The notes below the pieces were generated by a model, which ran no database searches, was not told where the DNA came from, and saw nothing but the letters and a program-made list of their open reading frames with translations. A stretch of 8,617 nucleotides of DNA from an uncultured Gammaproteobacteria bacterium (lineage in GTDB: Bacteria > Pseudomonadota > Gammaproteobacteria > Rariloculales > Rariloculaceae): NCBI GenBank assembly GCA_946887385.1, contig CAMPKU010000197.1, positions 1 to 8,617 on the forward strand, in the 5' to 3' direction. Positions 1 through 5,878 of this stretch are shown piece after piece (the stretch's first letter is position 1; each line of letters opens with the position of its first letter). The position numbers and the translations under genes are program-made.

Positions 1-4
1 CCAT

Positions 5-34
5 TTGTCTGAGCCCTCCGGCTCGTTCTATCAT
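5..34 (+). promoter_or_regulatory. Candidate sigma70-type promoter for the thiamin operon
   Basis: A -35-like TTGTCT (5-10, 4 of 6 matches to TTGACA) is followed after 18 nt by a -10-like TATCAT (29-34, 5 of 6 matches to TATAAT). This would start transcription near 40-42, just before the TPP aptamer that begins around 48. That is where a riboswitch leader should start. The call rests on motif match and position only; the spacer is 1 nt longer than the optimum and also contains an inverted repeat. Confidence 0.45.
11..24. repeat. Short inverted repeat in the promoter spacer
   Basis: GAGCC (11-15) and GGCTC (20-24) form a perfect 5-bp inverted repeat around a 4-nt loop, between the proposed -35 and -10 boxes. 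The following bases are T-rich but not a true T-run. It could be the end of a weak terminator for a gene lying left of the window, or an operator-like site. Neither can be decided from the sequence. Confidence 0.3.
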
Positions 35-47
35 TCTCGCGAATCTG

Positions 48-139
48 GACCGAGGGGTGGCCGGCGACGGCCTGAGAGATCGACGACGAGTCGATCAACC
101 CTTTGAACCTGATCCGGTTAGTACCGGCGAAGGGACGGG
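48..139 (+). promoter_or_regulatory. TPP riboswitch (THI element) aptamer
   Basis: This RNA element binds thiamin pyrophosphate and turns down downstream expression when TPP is plentiful. All conserved blocks are present in order. GGGGTG (54-59) pairs through GGG/CCC with 99-101 as P2. GCCG/CGGC (60-63/68-71), capped by a GCGA tetraloop, is P3. The invariant CTGAGA lies at 72-77. An optional P3a hairpin pairs ATCGAC with GTCGAT (79-84/90-95). The CTTTGAACCTGAT block is at 101-113, the P5 stem CCGG/CCGG is at 114-117/124-127, and GCGAAGGGA is at 127-135. P1 looks short (CCG 50-52 with CGG 136-138, possibly extended by GGA/TCC across a bulge). The element lies 60 nt upstream of a TonB receptor heading a transport and kinase cluster, which fits thiamin uptake. 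No intrinsic terminator follows, so control is probably at translation. Confidence 0.96.
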
Positions 140-167
140 ATATCCGATCTTCCCCGCTCGCTAGTTG

Positions 168-196
168 AACCGGATCTCGCTCGTAGAGGAGATCCG
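168..196 (+). promoter_or_regulatory. Riboswitch expression platform: SD-masking hairpin with alternative partner
   Basis: CGGATCTC (171-178) and GAGATCCG (189-196) form a perfect 8-bp stem with a 10-nt loop. The Shine-Dalgarno sequence AGAGGAG (185-191), 8 nt before the ATG at 200, lies across the loop and the 3' strand, so the hairpin would hinder ribosome binding. The 5' strand with two preceding bases, AACCGGATC (168-176), is also perfectly complementary over 9 bp to GATCCGGTT (111-119) in the aptamer P4/P5 arm. The two pairings cannot coexist. Inference: TPP-bound aptamer leaves 168-178 free to mask the SD (off), while ligand-free aptamer releases 111-119 to capture 168-176 and expose the SD (on). 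Confidence 0.7.
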
Positions 197-199
197 CGC

Positions 200-2335
200 A
201 TGTCGTTGTCTTTTACGCGCCTCACGGCGCTCGCGGCCGTTGCGGTGGCAGTTGCCGCTGCTGCGCGCGGCCAACCGTCCACCGGCCTCGAAGAGATCGT
301 GGTGACGGCGGACTTCCGCGAAGGCCGCATCGAAGAGCTGCCCGTGAGCGTCAGCGTGCTCGACGGCGCCGAGCTGCGGGCTACGACTCAGCAGCACTTC
401 GAGGAAGCGATCCGTCTGATTCCGAACTTGAACCTTTCGGGCGAAGGCTCGCGGGCGCGTTACTTTCAATTGCGCGGCGTCGGTGAGCTCGAGCAGTACG
501 AGGGCTCGCCGAACCCGTCGATCGGCTTCATCGTCGACGACATCGACTTCTCGGGGCTCGGCAGCATCGGCACACTGTTCGACATCGACCGCGTGGAAGT
601 GCTGCGCGGGCCGCAAGGCACACGCTATGGCGCGAACGCGCTTGGCGGTCTGGTGTACATGCGCTCGCAGTCGCCGCCCTCCGACCTCGCGAGCGACTTC
701 GAAGCCACCACCGGCAGCGACGGCACGCGGGCGCTCGGCGCGGCCGTCGGCGGCCCCATCGGCGACGCGCTGGGGTTCAGAGCGTCGGTGCACAGCTATG
801 AGAACGACGGCTTTCGCGACAACGTCTTCTTGGGTGCCGACGATACCTATGGCCGCGACGAGGTCACGGTGCGCGGCAAGTTGGCCTGGTCGCCGAGCGA
901 CGCTGTGCAAGTCGACTTTTCGGGTCTCCATGTCGATGTCGACAACGGCTATGACGCGTGGGCGATCGACAACGGCTTCAACACGTATTCCGACAATCCC
1001 GGGCGCGACGCGCAACGCTCGACTGCGGGCTCCGTACGCGTGGAAGCAGCGCTCGAGCGCCTCGACATCGTGAGCATCTCGGGCTTCGCAGACACCGATG
1101 CCGTGTTCAGCTTCGACGCCGACTGGGGCCACCCGGCGTACTGGGCGCCCTACGTGTACGACTGGGTGACGGCGAACGATCGCGAGCGGCGCACGGCGAG
1201 CCAAGAGGTGCGTGTGCTGTCGAAGCCGGGCGCGATCGCGGGCGGCCGCGGCGATTGGCTGGTCGGGGCCTATGCGCTCGACATCGACGAGCGCAACGCA
1301 CAGACGAACGTTGGCCTGTACGAGGATCCGTTCTGCGGGCCCGTTTGCTCGCTCGACGTGAACAGCGCCGTTCGCAGCGACTACGACGCCACCAACTCCG
1401 CGTTGTTCGGCCAACTCACGCTGGGGCTCACAGACCGCATGCGGTTCACGGCCGGCGTTCGCTGGGAACGCCGCGCCGCGGATTACGCCGACAGCACGGG
1501 TGTGCGTTTTTCGCCCGACGACGACATGGTCGGCGGCGAGCTCGCATTCGACTGGCGGTTGGGCAACGGGCGCTCGGCGTATCTGCGCTACGCGCGCGGT
1601 TACAAGGCCGGCGGCTTCAACGTCTCGCTCGCGGGCGTCGACTTCGGCGACGTGGACAACGACGCAGTGTCCCCGGCCAACATTCCGTACGACGCCGAGT
1701 CGCTAACGAGCATCGAAGCCGGCCTCCGTGTGGCGTCGGCCGACGGCCGGCTGCGAGCCGACGTGGGCGCGTTCGTCGCCCGCCGTGACGACCAGCAAAT
1801 CAAAGTGCCGCTGCAATTGCGTCTCGGCGATCCGTCGTCGTTCCTGTTCGTGACGGCGAACTCCGAGCGCGGCACGCATCACGGTCTCGAGGCGACCGTC
1901 GATTGGCAGGTAACCGAGCGTTTCGAGCTGTCGGCCGCCGTGGGCTTCTTACGCGCCGAAATCGACGAGTTCTCGCTGTTCCCCGAGCTCGTGGGCCGCG
2001 AGCCGGCGCACGCCCCCGAATACACGTACTCGTTGGGCGCGATGTATACCGCGCCGTCCGGCTGGTGGGCGCGGCTCGATTTCGCCGGCATGGACGAGTT
2101 CTTCTTCGATTACGGTCACGACCAGGCTTCCGAGTCCTACGGCCTCGCGAGCCTGAGCGTGGGCCGCGCATGGAACGCGTGGGACGTGAAGCTCTGGGCG
2201 CGCAACCTGTTCGACGAGGACTATTTCGTGCGCGGTTTTTATTTCGGCAACGAGCCGCCCGATTTCCCGCCGACGCTGTACACGCGCCTCGGCGATCCCC
2301 GCCACTACGGCATCACGCTTCGCTACCGGTTGTAG
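200..2335 (+). CDS. TonB-dependent outer-membrane receptor, probably for thiamin or its phosphates
   Basis: This 711-aa protein is a TonB-dependent receptor: an outer-membrane beta-barrel with an N-terminal plug that imports scarce ligands using TonB/ExbBD energy. Residues 1 to about 24 form a signal peptide with an Ala/Val-rich core. EEIVVTA at 31-37 is a TonB-box-like segment. The plug domain runs to about 160 and contains the characteristic RVEVLRGPQG (131-140) and YGANALGG (143-150). The rest is barrel, ending in the strand HYGITLRYRL. The length is normal for the family. The ATG at 200 is supported by AGAGGAG at 185-191 and by the signal peptide. The ligand is inferred from context: it is the first gene behind a TPP riboswitch and precedes a thiamine-binding protein and a PnuT-type carrier. 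The sequence alone does not give specificity, so TPP, TMP, thiamin or a precursor are all possible. Confidence 0.93.
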   Translation: MSLSFTRLTALAAVAVAVAAAARGQPSTGLEEIVVTADFREGRIEELPVSVSVLDGAELRATTQQHFEEAIRLIPNLNLSGEGSRARYFQLRGVGELEQYEGSPNPSIGFIVDDIDFSGLGSIGTLFDIDRVEVLRGPQGTRYGANALGGLVYMRSQSPPSDLASDFEATTGSDGTRALGAAVGGPIGDALGFRASVHSYENDGFRDNVFLGADDTYGRDEVTVRGKLAWSPSDAVQVDFSGLHVDVDNGYDAWAIDNGFNTYSDNPGRDAQRSTAGSVRVEAALERLDIVSISGFADTDAVFSFDADWGHPAYWAPYVYDWVTANDRERRTASQEVRVLSKPGAIAGGRGDWLVGAYALDIDERNAQTNVGLYEDPFCGPVCSLDVNSAVRSDYDATNSALFGQLTLGLTDRMRFTAGVRWERRAADYADSTGVRFSPDDDMVGGELAFDWRLGNGRSAYLRYARGYKAGGFNVSLAGVDFGDVDNDAVSPANIPYDAESLTSIEAGLRVASADGRLRADVGAFVARRDDQQIKVPLQLRLGDPSSFLFVTANSERGTHHGLEATVDWQVTERFELSAAVGFLRAEIDEFSLFPELVGREPAHAPEYTYSLGAMYTAPSGWWARLDFAGMDEFFFDYGHDQASESYGLASLSVGRAWNAWDVKLWARNLFDEDYFVRGFYFGNEPPDFPPTLYTRLGDPRHYGITLRYRL

Positions 2336-2343
2336 GTGCACTC

Positions 2344-2619
2344 ATGCGCGTCACCGCCGAAATGAGCTTGTATCCCCTTCAGGGCCAGCCGATCGAGAAG
2401 ATCCTAACGTTCATCGACACGGTTTCCAGCCAACCCGGCGTCGAAGTCGTCGTGAACCAGCTGAGCACGCAAATGCGCGGCGAGCTCGGCGTGGTGATGA
2501 GCACGCTCACCGCGGCGATCGAGCGCTCGTTCGGCGCCGGCGGCGCGCAAGCGCTGGTGCTGAAAATCCTCAATGCGGATTTGCCGATCGGCGAGCCACC
2601 GATTCTCGAGCAGAAGTAG
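2344..2619 (+). CDS. Small thiamine-binding protein (MTH1187/YqgV family)
   Basis: This 91-aa protein matches the thiamine-binding family once called DUF77 (Pfam Thiamine_BP, MTH1187/YqgV/YkoF-like). These are small ferredoxin-like folds that bind thiamin or hydroxymethylpyrimidine compounds. Visible hallmarks are the opening strand MRVTAEMSLYPL, a helix with IEKILTFIDTV, a second strand VEVVVNQLSTQMRGEL, and a helix LTAAIERSFGAGG before a final strand ALVLKILNAD. The length is typical for a single-domain member. No signal peptide or membrane segment is seen, so it should be cytoplasmic. It starts 8 nt after the receptor stop, with AGGTG (2334-2338) overlapping that stop as a modest ribosome-binding site, suggesting translational coupling. 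Its place between outer- and inner-membrane transporters suggests a role in buffering, delivery or sensing of imported thiamin; that role is inferred. Confidence 0.85.
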   Translation: MRVTAEMSLYPLQGQPIEKILTFIDTVSSQPGVEVVVNQLSTQMRGELGVVMSTLTAAIERSFGAGGAQALVLKILNADLPIGEPPILEQK

Positions 2620-2628
2620 CTAGCCCAG

Positions 2629-3234
2629 GTGGATGTCGTGGCGCTCGTGCGTGAGCTGCCGCCACTCGAGGCGGCCGGCGTGCTGTTCGGCGTGTTGTAC
2701 CTCGTGCTCGCGATTCGCGAAAGCCTTTGGTGCTGGCCCGCGGCGTTCATGTCCTCGGTGCTCACGATCGTTGTGATGTTCGGCGCGCGGCTGTATTCGG
2801 AGGCCGCACTGAACGTTTTCTACGCTGCGATCGCCGTCTACGGCTGGTACCAATGGCGTTACGGCGGCAGGCGCAGCGGCGAAAGCGAGCTGCCGATTAG
2901 CGTGTGGCCGCTGAAGAACCACATGCTCGCCATCGGCGGCAGTGTTGCGCTGAGCGCGGCGCTTGGCTGGCTCATGAGTCGGCATACCGATGCCGCGTAT
3001 CCGTATCTCGACGCGTTCGTCACCGTGTCGTCGATCGTCACGACGTACATGGTGGCGCGCAAGCTCCTGGAGAACTGGCTGTATTGGCTCGTCGTCGACA
3101 GCTTGAGCATGTATCTGTACTGGCAGCGCGGGCTCAATCTGTACGTGGGGCTCTTTGGGATCTATCTCGTGCTCGTCGTGATCGGCCTCGTTCGTTGGCA
3201 TCGCGACTGGCGCGCGCAGCCGGCAACCGCATGA
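2629..3234 (+). CDS. pnuT: PnuC-family carrier, probable thiamin transporter PnuT
   Basis: This 201-aa integral inner-membrane protein of the PnuC family carries vitamin-like substrates by facilitated diffusion, with later phosphorylation trapping them. About seven hydrophobic segments are visible (near 13-29, 36-51, 58-75, 97-115, 124-142, 148-164, 170-189). Family signatures include ESLWCWPAAF (31-40), the aromatic YGWYQWRYG (71-79) and ENWLYWLVVD (148-157), the last being the well-conserved substrate-channel segment. The start is a GTG at 2629, 9 nt after the previous stop; the ribosome-binding site is weak, and GTG at 2638 or 2647 are alternatives. Family members carry nicotinamide riboside (PnuC), riboflavin (PnuX) or thiamin (PnuT). 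The TPP riboswitch and thiamine-binding neighbour point to thiamin. The stop overlaps the next start by ATGA, tying it closely to the kinase. Confidence 0.88.
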   Translation: MDVVALVRELPPLEAAGVLFGVLYLVLAIRESLWCWPAAFMSSVLTIVVMFGARLYSEAALNVFYAAIAVYGWYQWRYGGRRSGESELPISVWPLKNHMLAIGGSVALSAALGWLMSRHTDAAYPYLDAFVTVSSIVTTYMVARKLLENWLYWLVVDSLSMYLYWQRGLNLYVGLFGIYLVLVVIGLVRWHRDWRAQPATA

Positions 3235-4103
3235 CGCACACGGCAGCCAACGTTGCAGCGGCACGCGCGGCGCTCGAGCGTGTCGCCGGCGATGCTGATG
3301 CGCAGCGCGCGCGGCTCGAGCCGCTCGCCGGCGGCACGCACCGGCGCAGCTGGCTCGTGACGTTCGCGGACGGGCGACGCGCCGTGCTGCGCACACCGGT
3401 AGGCCGCTCGAACGCGCTGCTCGATCTCGCTACGGAGACGCGCGCCATGGACGCGGCCGCGCGCGCCGGAGTGGCGCCACGCGTGCTCGCGGCCGACGCG
3501 GCGAGCGGCGCGTTGCTCACCGACTATCGGGACGGTGCGCCATGGACGCCCGCCCAAGCGCGCGAGCCAAGCAACCTCGAGCGGCTGGCGGCTTTGCTGC
3601 GCACACTGCACGCGCTGCCCATCCAGCTGCCGGTGTTCGCGGCCGAGCGCATCGCCGCGCGCTATCTTGCTGCGCTGCCTTCATACGTGCGGGAGCCGAG
3701 CGCGGCGGAGTGGGGCGACGAGCTGCTTACGTTGACGCGGCGTTACGACGTGCGCTACGCGCCCACGGCGTTCTGCCACAACGATCTCGCAGCAGCCAAC
3801 GTGCTGGACGACGGGCGGCTGGCCCTCGTGGACTTCGAGTATGCTGTGCGCGCCGATCCGCTGCTCGATGTAGCGAACGCCGCCGTCATGAACGGGCTCG
3901 GTGCCGAGGAGCAACGCGCGCTGCTCACGGCGTATCGGCGAGCGGTGCCGGCCATGGCCGAGCTCGAGGAGCTTGCGTGGCTCCTGCGAATGGTGCGCCT
4001 CATGGCGTGGTTTTGGGCTTTGCTCGGAGAGGCGAGCGCCGACGACGCGTCGCTGTACGCGACGTACGTTGCGGAGCTCGGCGAGCGGTTGCGACAGGAC
4101 TAG
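3231..4103 (+). CDS. APH/choline-kinase-fold phosphotransferase, probable thiamine kinase
   Basis: This 290-aa cytoplasmic kinase belongs to the aminoglycoside phosphotransferase/choline kinase superfamily, which includes the E. coli thiamine kinase ThiK. The N-lobe has a nucleotide loop LAGGTHRRSWLVTF (32-45) and the ATP-lysine region RRAVLRTP (49-56), where Arg stands at or near the usual Lys. The catalytic loop is CHNDLAAAN (182-190), with H183, D185 and N190. The metal-binding DFE is at 201-203. The ATG at 3231 overlaps the carrier stop as ATGA, so I prefer it to upstream in-frame starts inside pnuT. Coupling to a PnuT-type carrier behind a TPP riboswitch suggests it phosphorylates incoming thiamin to TMP, trapping it; the cell would then need ThiL to make TPP. 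Choline or another small alcohol as substrate cannot be excluded from sequence. Confidence 0.82.
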   Translation: MTHTAANVAAARAALERVAGDADAQRARLEPLAGGTHRRSWLVTFADGRRAVLRTPVGRSNALLDLATETRAMDAAARAGVAPRVLAADAASGALLTDYRDGAPWTPAQAREPSNLERLAALLRTLHALPIQLPVFAAERIAARYLAALPSYVREPSAAEWGDELLTLTRRYDVRYAPTAFCHNDLAAANVLDDGRLALVDFEYAVRADPLLDVANAAVMNGLGAEEQRALLTAYRRAVPAMAELEELAWLLRMVRLMAWFWALLGEASADDASLYATYVAELGERLRQD

Positions 4104-4109
4104 AAGACG

Positions 4110-4988
4110 ATGGCGAACGTAGCGTTCTTGGGCCTCGGGGTGATGGGCTTTCCGATGGCAGGCTGGCTCGCCAAGAAGGGCCACGGCGTGACGGTGTACA
4201 ACCGCACTGCCGCCAAAGCCGAGCGTTGGTGCAAAGAGCACGGCGGCAAATCGGCGCCTACGCCGGCCGCGGCTGCGCAGGGCGCCGACGTCGTCTTCAG
4301 TTGCGTAGGCGACGATCCGGACCTGCGCGAGATTGCGCTCGGCACGAGCGGCGTGATCGCCGCAATGAAGCCCGGCACCGTCTACTGCGATCACACCACG
4401 GCCTCGGCCGACATCGCGCGCGAGATTGCCGCCGCCGGCAGCAAGCGCGGCGTGCACTGTTTAGACGCCCCGGTCTCCGGCGGCCAAGCCGGCGCCGAGA
4501 ACGGCAAGCTCACGGTCATGGTGGGCGGCGAAGCCGCGCCGTTCGCGACGGCCGAGCCGATCATTCGCTCGTATGCGCAAACCGTGCGCTTGCAAGGGCC
4601 CGCGGGCTCCGGGCAGCTCACGAAGATGGTGAACCAGATCGCGATCGCCGGTGTCGTGCAGGGTCTGGCCGAAGCGCTGAACTTCGCGCGCAAAGCGGGG
4701 CTCGATGTGGCCACGGTGGTCGAGACGATCTCGAAGGGCGCCGCGCAATCGTGGCAGATGGAGAACCGCTGGAAGACGATGAGCGAAGGCAAGTTCGACT
4801 TCGGCTTCGCCGTCGAGTGGATGCGGAAGGACCTGCGGATCTGCTTGCAGGAATCTCGCAACAACGGCGCCGAGCTGCCGCTGGCGGCGCTCGTCGACCA
4901 GTTCTATGCCGACGTGACCGGCATGGGCGGCAAGCGTTGGGACACGTCGAGCTTGATTGCGCGCTTGAATCGCCACGATAAAAAGTAG
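4110..4988 (+). CDS. NAD(P)-dependent beta-hydroxyacid dehydrogenase (HIBADH family)
   Basis: This 292-aa oxidoreductase belongs to the family of 3-hydroxyisobutyrate dehydrogenase, tartronate semialdehyde reductase and related enzymes, which interconvert beta-hydroxyacids and aldehydes with NAD(P). The Rossmann motif GLGVMGFPMA (8-17) is followed by VTVYNRT (27-33). An Asn-Arg after the second strand often goes with NADP preference. The substrate motif DAPVSGGQAGAENG is at 119-132. The catalytic Lys lies in KMVNQ (K172, N175). FAVEWMRKDL (233-242) in the C-terminal helical domain is also typical. The length is standard. It begins 6 nt after the kinase stop, with a weak AGGA (4096-4099) upstream. 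The substrate cannot be assigned: the surroundings are mixed, so the common label 3-hydroxyisobutyrate dehydrogenase would be overprecise. Confidence 0.9.
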   Translation: MANVAFLGLGVMGFPMAGWLAKKGHGVTVYNRTAAKAERWCKEHGGKSAPTPAAAAQGADVVFSCVGDDPDLREIALGTSGVIAAMKPGTVYCDHTTASADIAREIAAAGSKRGVHCLDAPVSGGQAGAENGKLTVMVGGEAAPFATAEPIIRSYAQTVRLQGPAGSGQLTKMVNQIAIAGVVQGLAEALNFARKAGLDVATVVETISKGAAQSWQMENRWKTMSEGKFDFGFAVEWMRKDLRICLQESRNNGAELPLAALVDQFYADVTGMGGKRWDTSSLIARLNRHDKK

Positions 4989-4994
4989 CGCCCA

Positions 4995-5858
4995 ATGGCT
5001 CCGATCCTCGCCGATCTCGTGAAGCTCCTCGAGCTCGAGCGCATCGAGGAATTCATTTTCCGCGGCGAGAGCCGCGATCTCGGCGGCTCACGCGTGTTCG
5101 GGGGTCAGGTGCTCGGGCAAGCGCTCACGGCCGCAAGCTACACGGTCGAAGGCCGGCAGGTGCACTCGCTGCATGCTTACTTTTTGGTGGCCGGCGACGT
5201 GAACGCGCCCATCGTGTATGAGGTGGACGTGGCGCGCGACGGCCGGAGCTTCAGCAACCGCCGCGTGGTCGCGGTGCAGCACGGCCGGCCGATATTCAAC
5301 ATGACGGCGTCGTTTCAGGTGCCCGAGGAGGGTCTCGAGCACGCGGCGACGATGCCGCAGGTGCCGGGGCCCGAAGGCCTCGCCGACGTGCGCGAGCTTC
5401 CGCCCGACGTGCTCGAGAAGGTGCCCGAGAAGATGCGGCGGTTCCTCATCCATGAACGGCCGTTCGAGTTCCGGCCCGTCGAGCCGGTTCACGTGATCGC
5501 GCCGCCGCGCGCGGCGCCCGTGCGGCACATCTGGGTGAAGACCGTCGACGCGCTGCCCGATAACGCGCACTTGCACCGCAACGTGCTCGCCTACGTGTCG
5601 GACTATCAGCTGGTGTCCACGGCGACCATGCCGCACGGCATCCATTTCGCCGAGGGCAACGTGCAGCTCGCGAGCCTCGACCATGCCATGTGGTTCCATC
5701 GGCCGTTCCGGGCCGACGAGTGGCTCTTGTACGCGATGGAGAGCCCGAACGCTGCGGGCGGGCGAGGCCTCGCACTGGGCAGATTCTTCACTCGCGACGG
5801 CCGGCTCGTCGCATCGACGGCGCAAGAGGGTGTCGTGCGCGTGTGGTCGGCCGGTTAG
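4995..5858 (+). CDS. tesB: Acyl-CoA thioesterase II
   Basis: This 287-aa cytoplasmic double-hotdog thioesterase hydrolyses acyl-CoA to free fatty acid and CoA. The length equals that of E. coli TesB within a residue or so. The first hotdog contains SRVFGGQVLGQAL (32-44), VHSLHAYFL (56-64) and the RDGRSFSNRRV segment (81-91). The second contains LAYVSDYQLV (198-207), ASLDHAMWFHRPF (226-238) and STAQEGVVRV (274-283). The predicted catalytic triad is D203, S227 and Q277, matching the Asp204-Thr228-Gln278 arrangement of the E. coli enzyme with Ser in place of Thr, a common variant. The ATG at 4995 lies 6 nt after the dehydrogenase stop. TesB is usually a dispensable housekeeping enzyme that adjusts acyl-CoA pools; no specific link with thiamin is known to me. 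Confidence 0.95.
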   Translation: MAPILADLVKLLELERIEEFIFRGESRDLGGSRVFGGQVLGQALTAASYTVEGRQVHSLHAYFLVAGDVNAPIVYEVDVARDGRSFSNRRVVAVQHGRPIFNMTASFQVPEEGLEHAATMPQVPGPEGLADVRELPPDVLEKVPEKMRRFLIHERPFEFRPVEPVHVIAPPRAAPVRHIWVKTVDALPDNAHLHRNVLAYVSDYQLVSTATMPHGIHFAEGNVQLASLDHAMWFHRPFRADEWLLYAMESPNAAGGRGLALGRFFTRDGRLVASTAQEGVVRVWSAG

Positions 5859-5868
5859 GCGCCGGCCG
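5848..5868 (+). promoter_or_regulatory. GC hairpin over the tesB stop, abutting the marC ribosome-binding site
   Basis: CGGCCGG (5848-5854) and CCGGCCG (5862-5868) form a perfect 7-bp all-GC stem with a 7-nt loop that contains the tesB stop TAG (5856-5858). The last paired base is the first G of the next gene's SD, GGAGG (5868-5872). There is no T-run, so it is not a standard intrinsic terminator. A ribosome finishing tesB would melt the stem, so it may couple marC translation to tesB. The functional reading is inference. Confidence 0.45.
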
Positions 5869-5878
5869 GAGGTTCGTC

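Noticed and set aside
139..199. Intrinsic terminator downstream of the TPP aptamer
   Set aside because: The only strong hairpin here (171-196) lacks a T-run and overlaps the SD, so it fits translational rather than transcriptional control.
161..1414. Long open frame on the minus strand (417 aa) opposite the TonB receptor
   Set aside because: It mirrors the receptor gene in GC-rich DNA, where stop codons are rare in the opposite frame. The composition is Arg/Ala/Val-rich with no recognisable domain, and the receptor on the + strand is unmistakable. It also runs across the riboswitch leader.
1903..2343. Upstream extension of the small thiamine-binding protein into the receptor gene
   Set aside because: The 147 extra residues are an Arg-rich shadow of the receptor, whereas the protein from 2344 matches the usual single-domain length and N-terminus.
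2904..3230. Upstream extension of the kinase to a start at 2904
   Set aside because: The extra 109 residues are the out-of-frame reading of the PnuT gene and are Arg-rich. The ATGA overlap at 3231 and the family length support the later start.
3542..4981. Long open frame on the plus strand (479 aa) across the kinase and dehydrogenase
   Set aside because: It is extremely Arg-rich and lies out of frame with two clearly recognised enzymes, so it is a GC-bias shadow.
5690..5878. Upstream extension of the MarC-type protein to 5690
   Set aside because: The extra 63 residues fall inside tesB and look like out-of-frame sequence. A GTG with a well-spaced GGAGG sits at 5879 and gives the normal family length.
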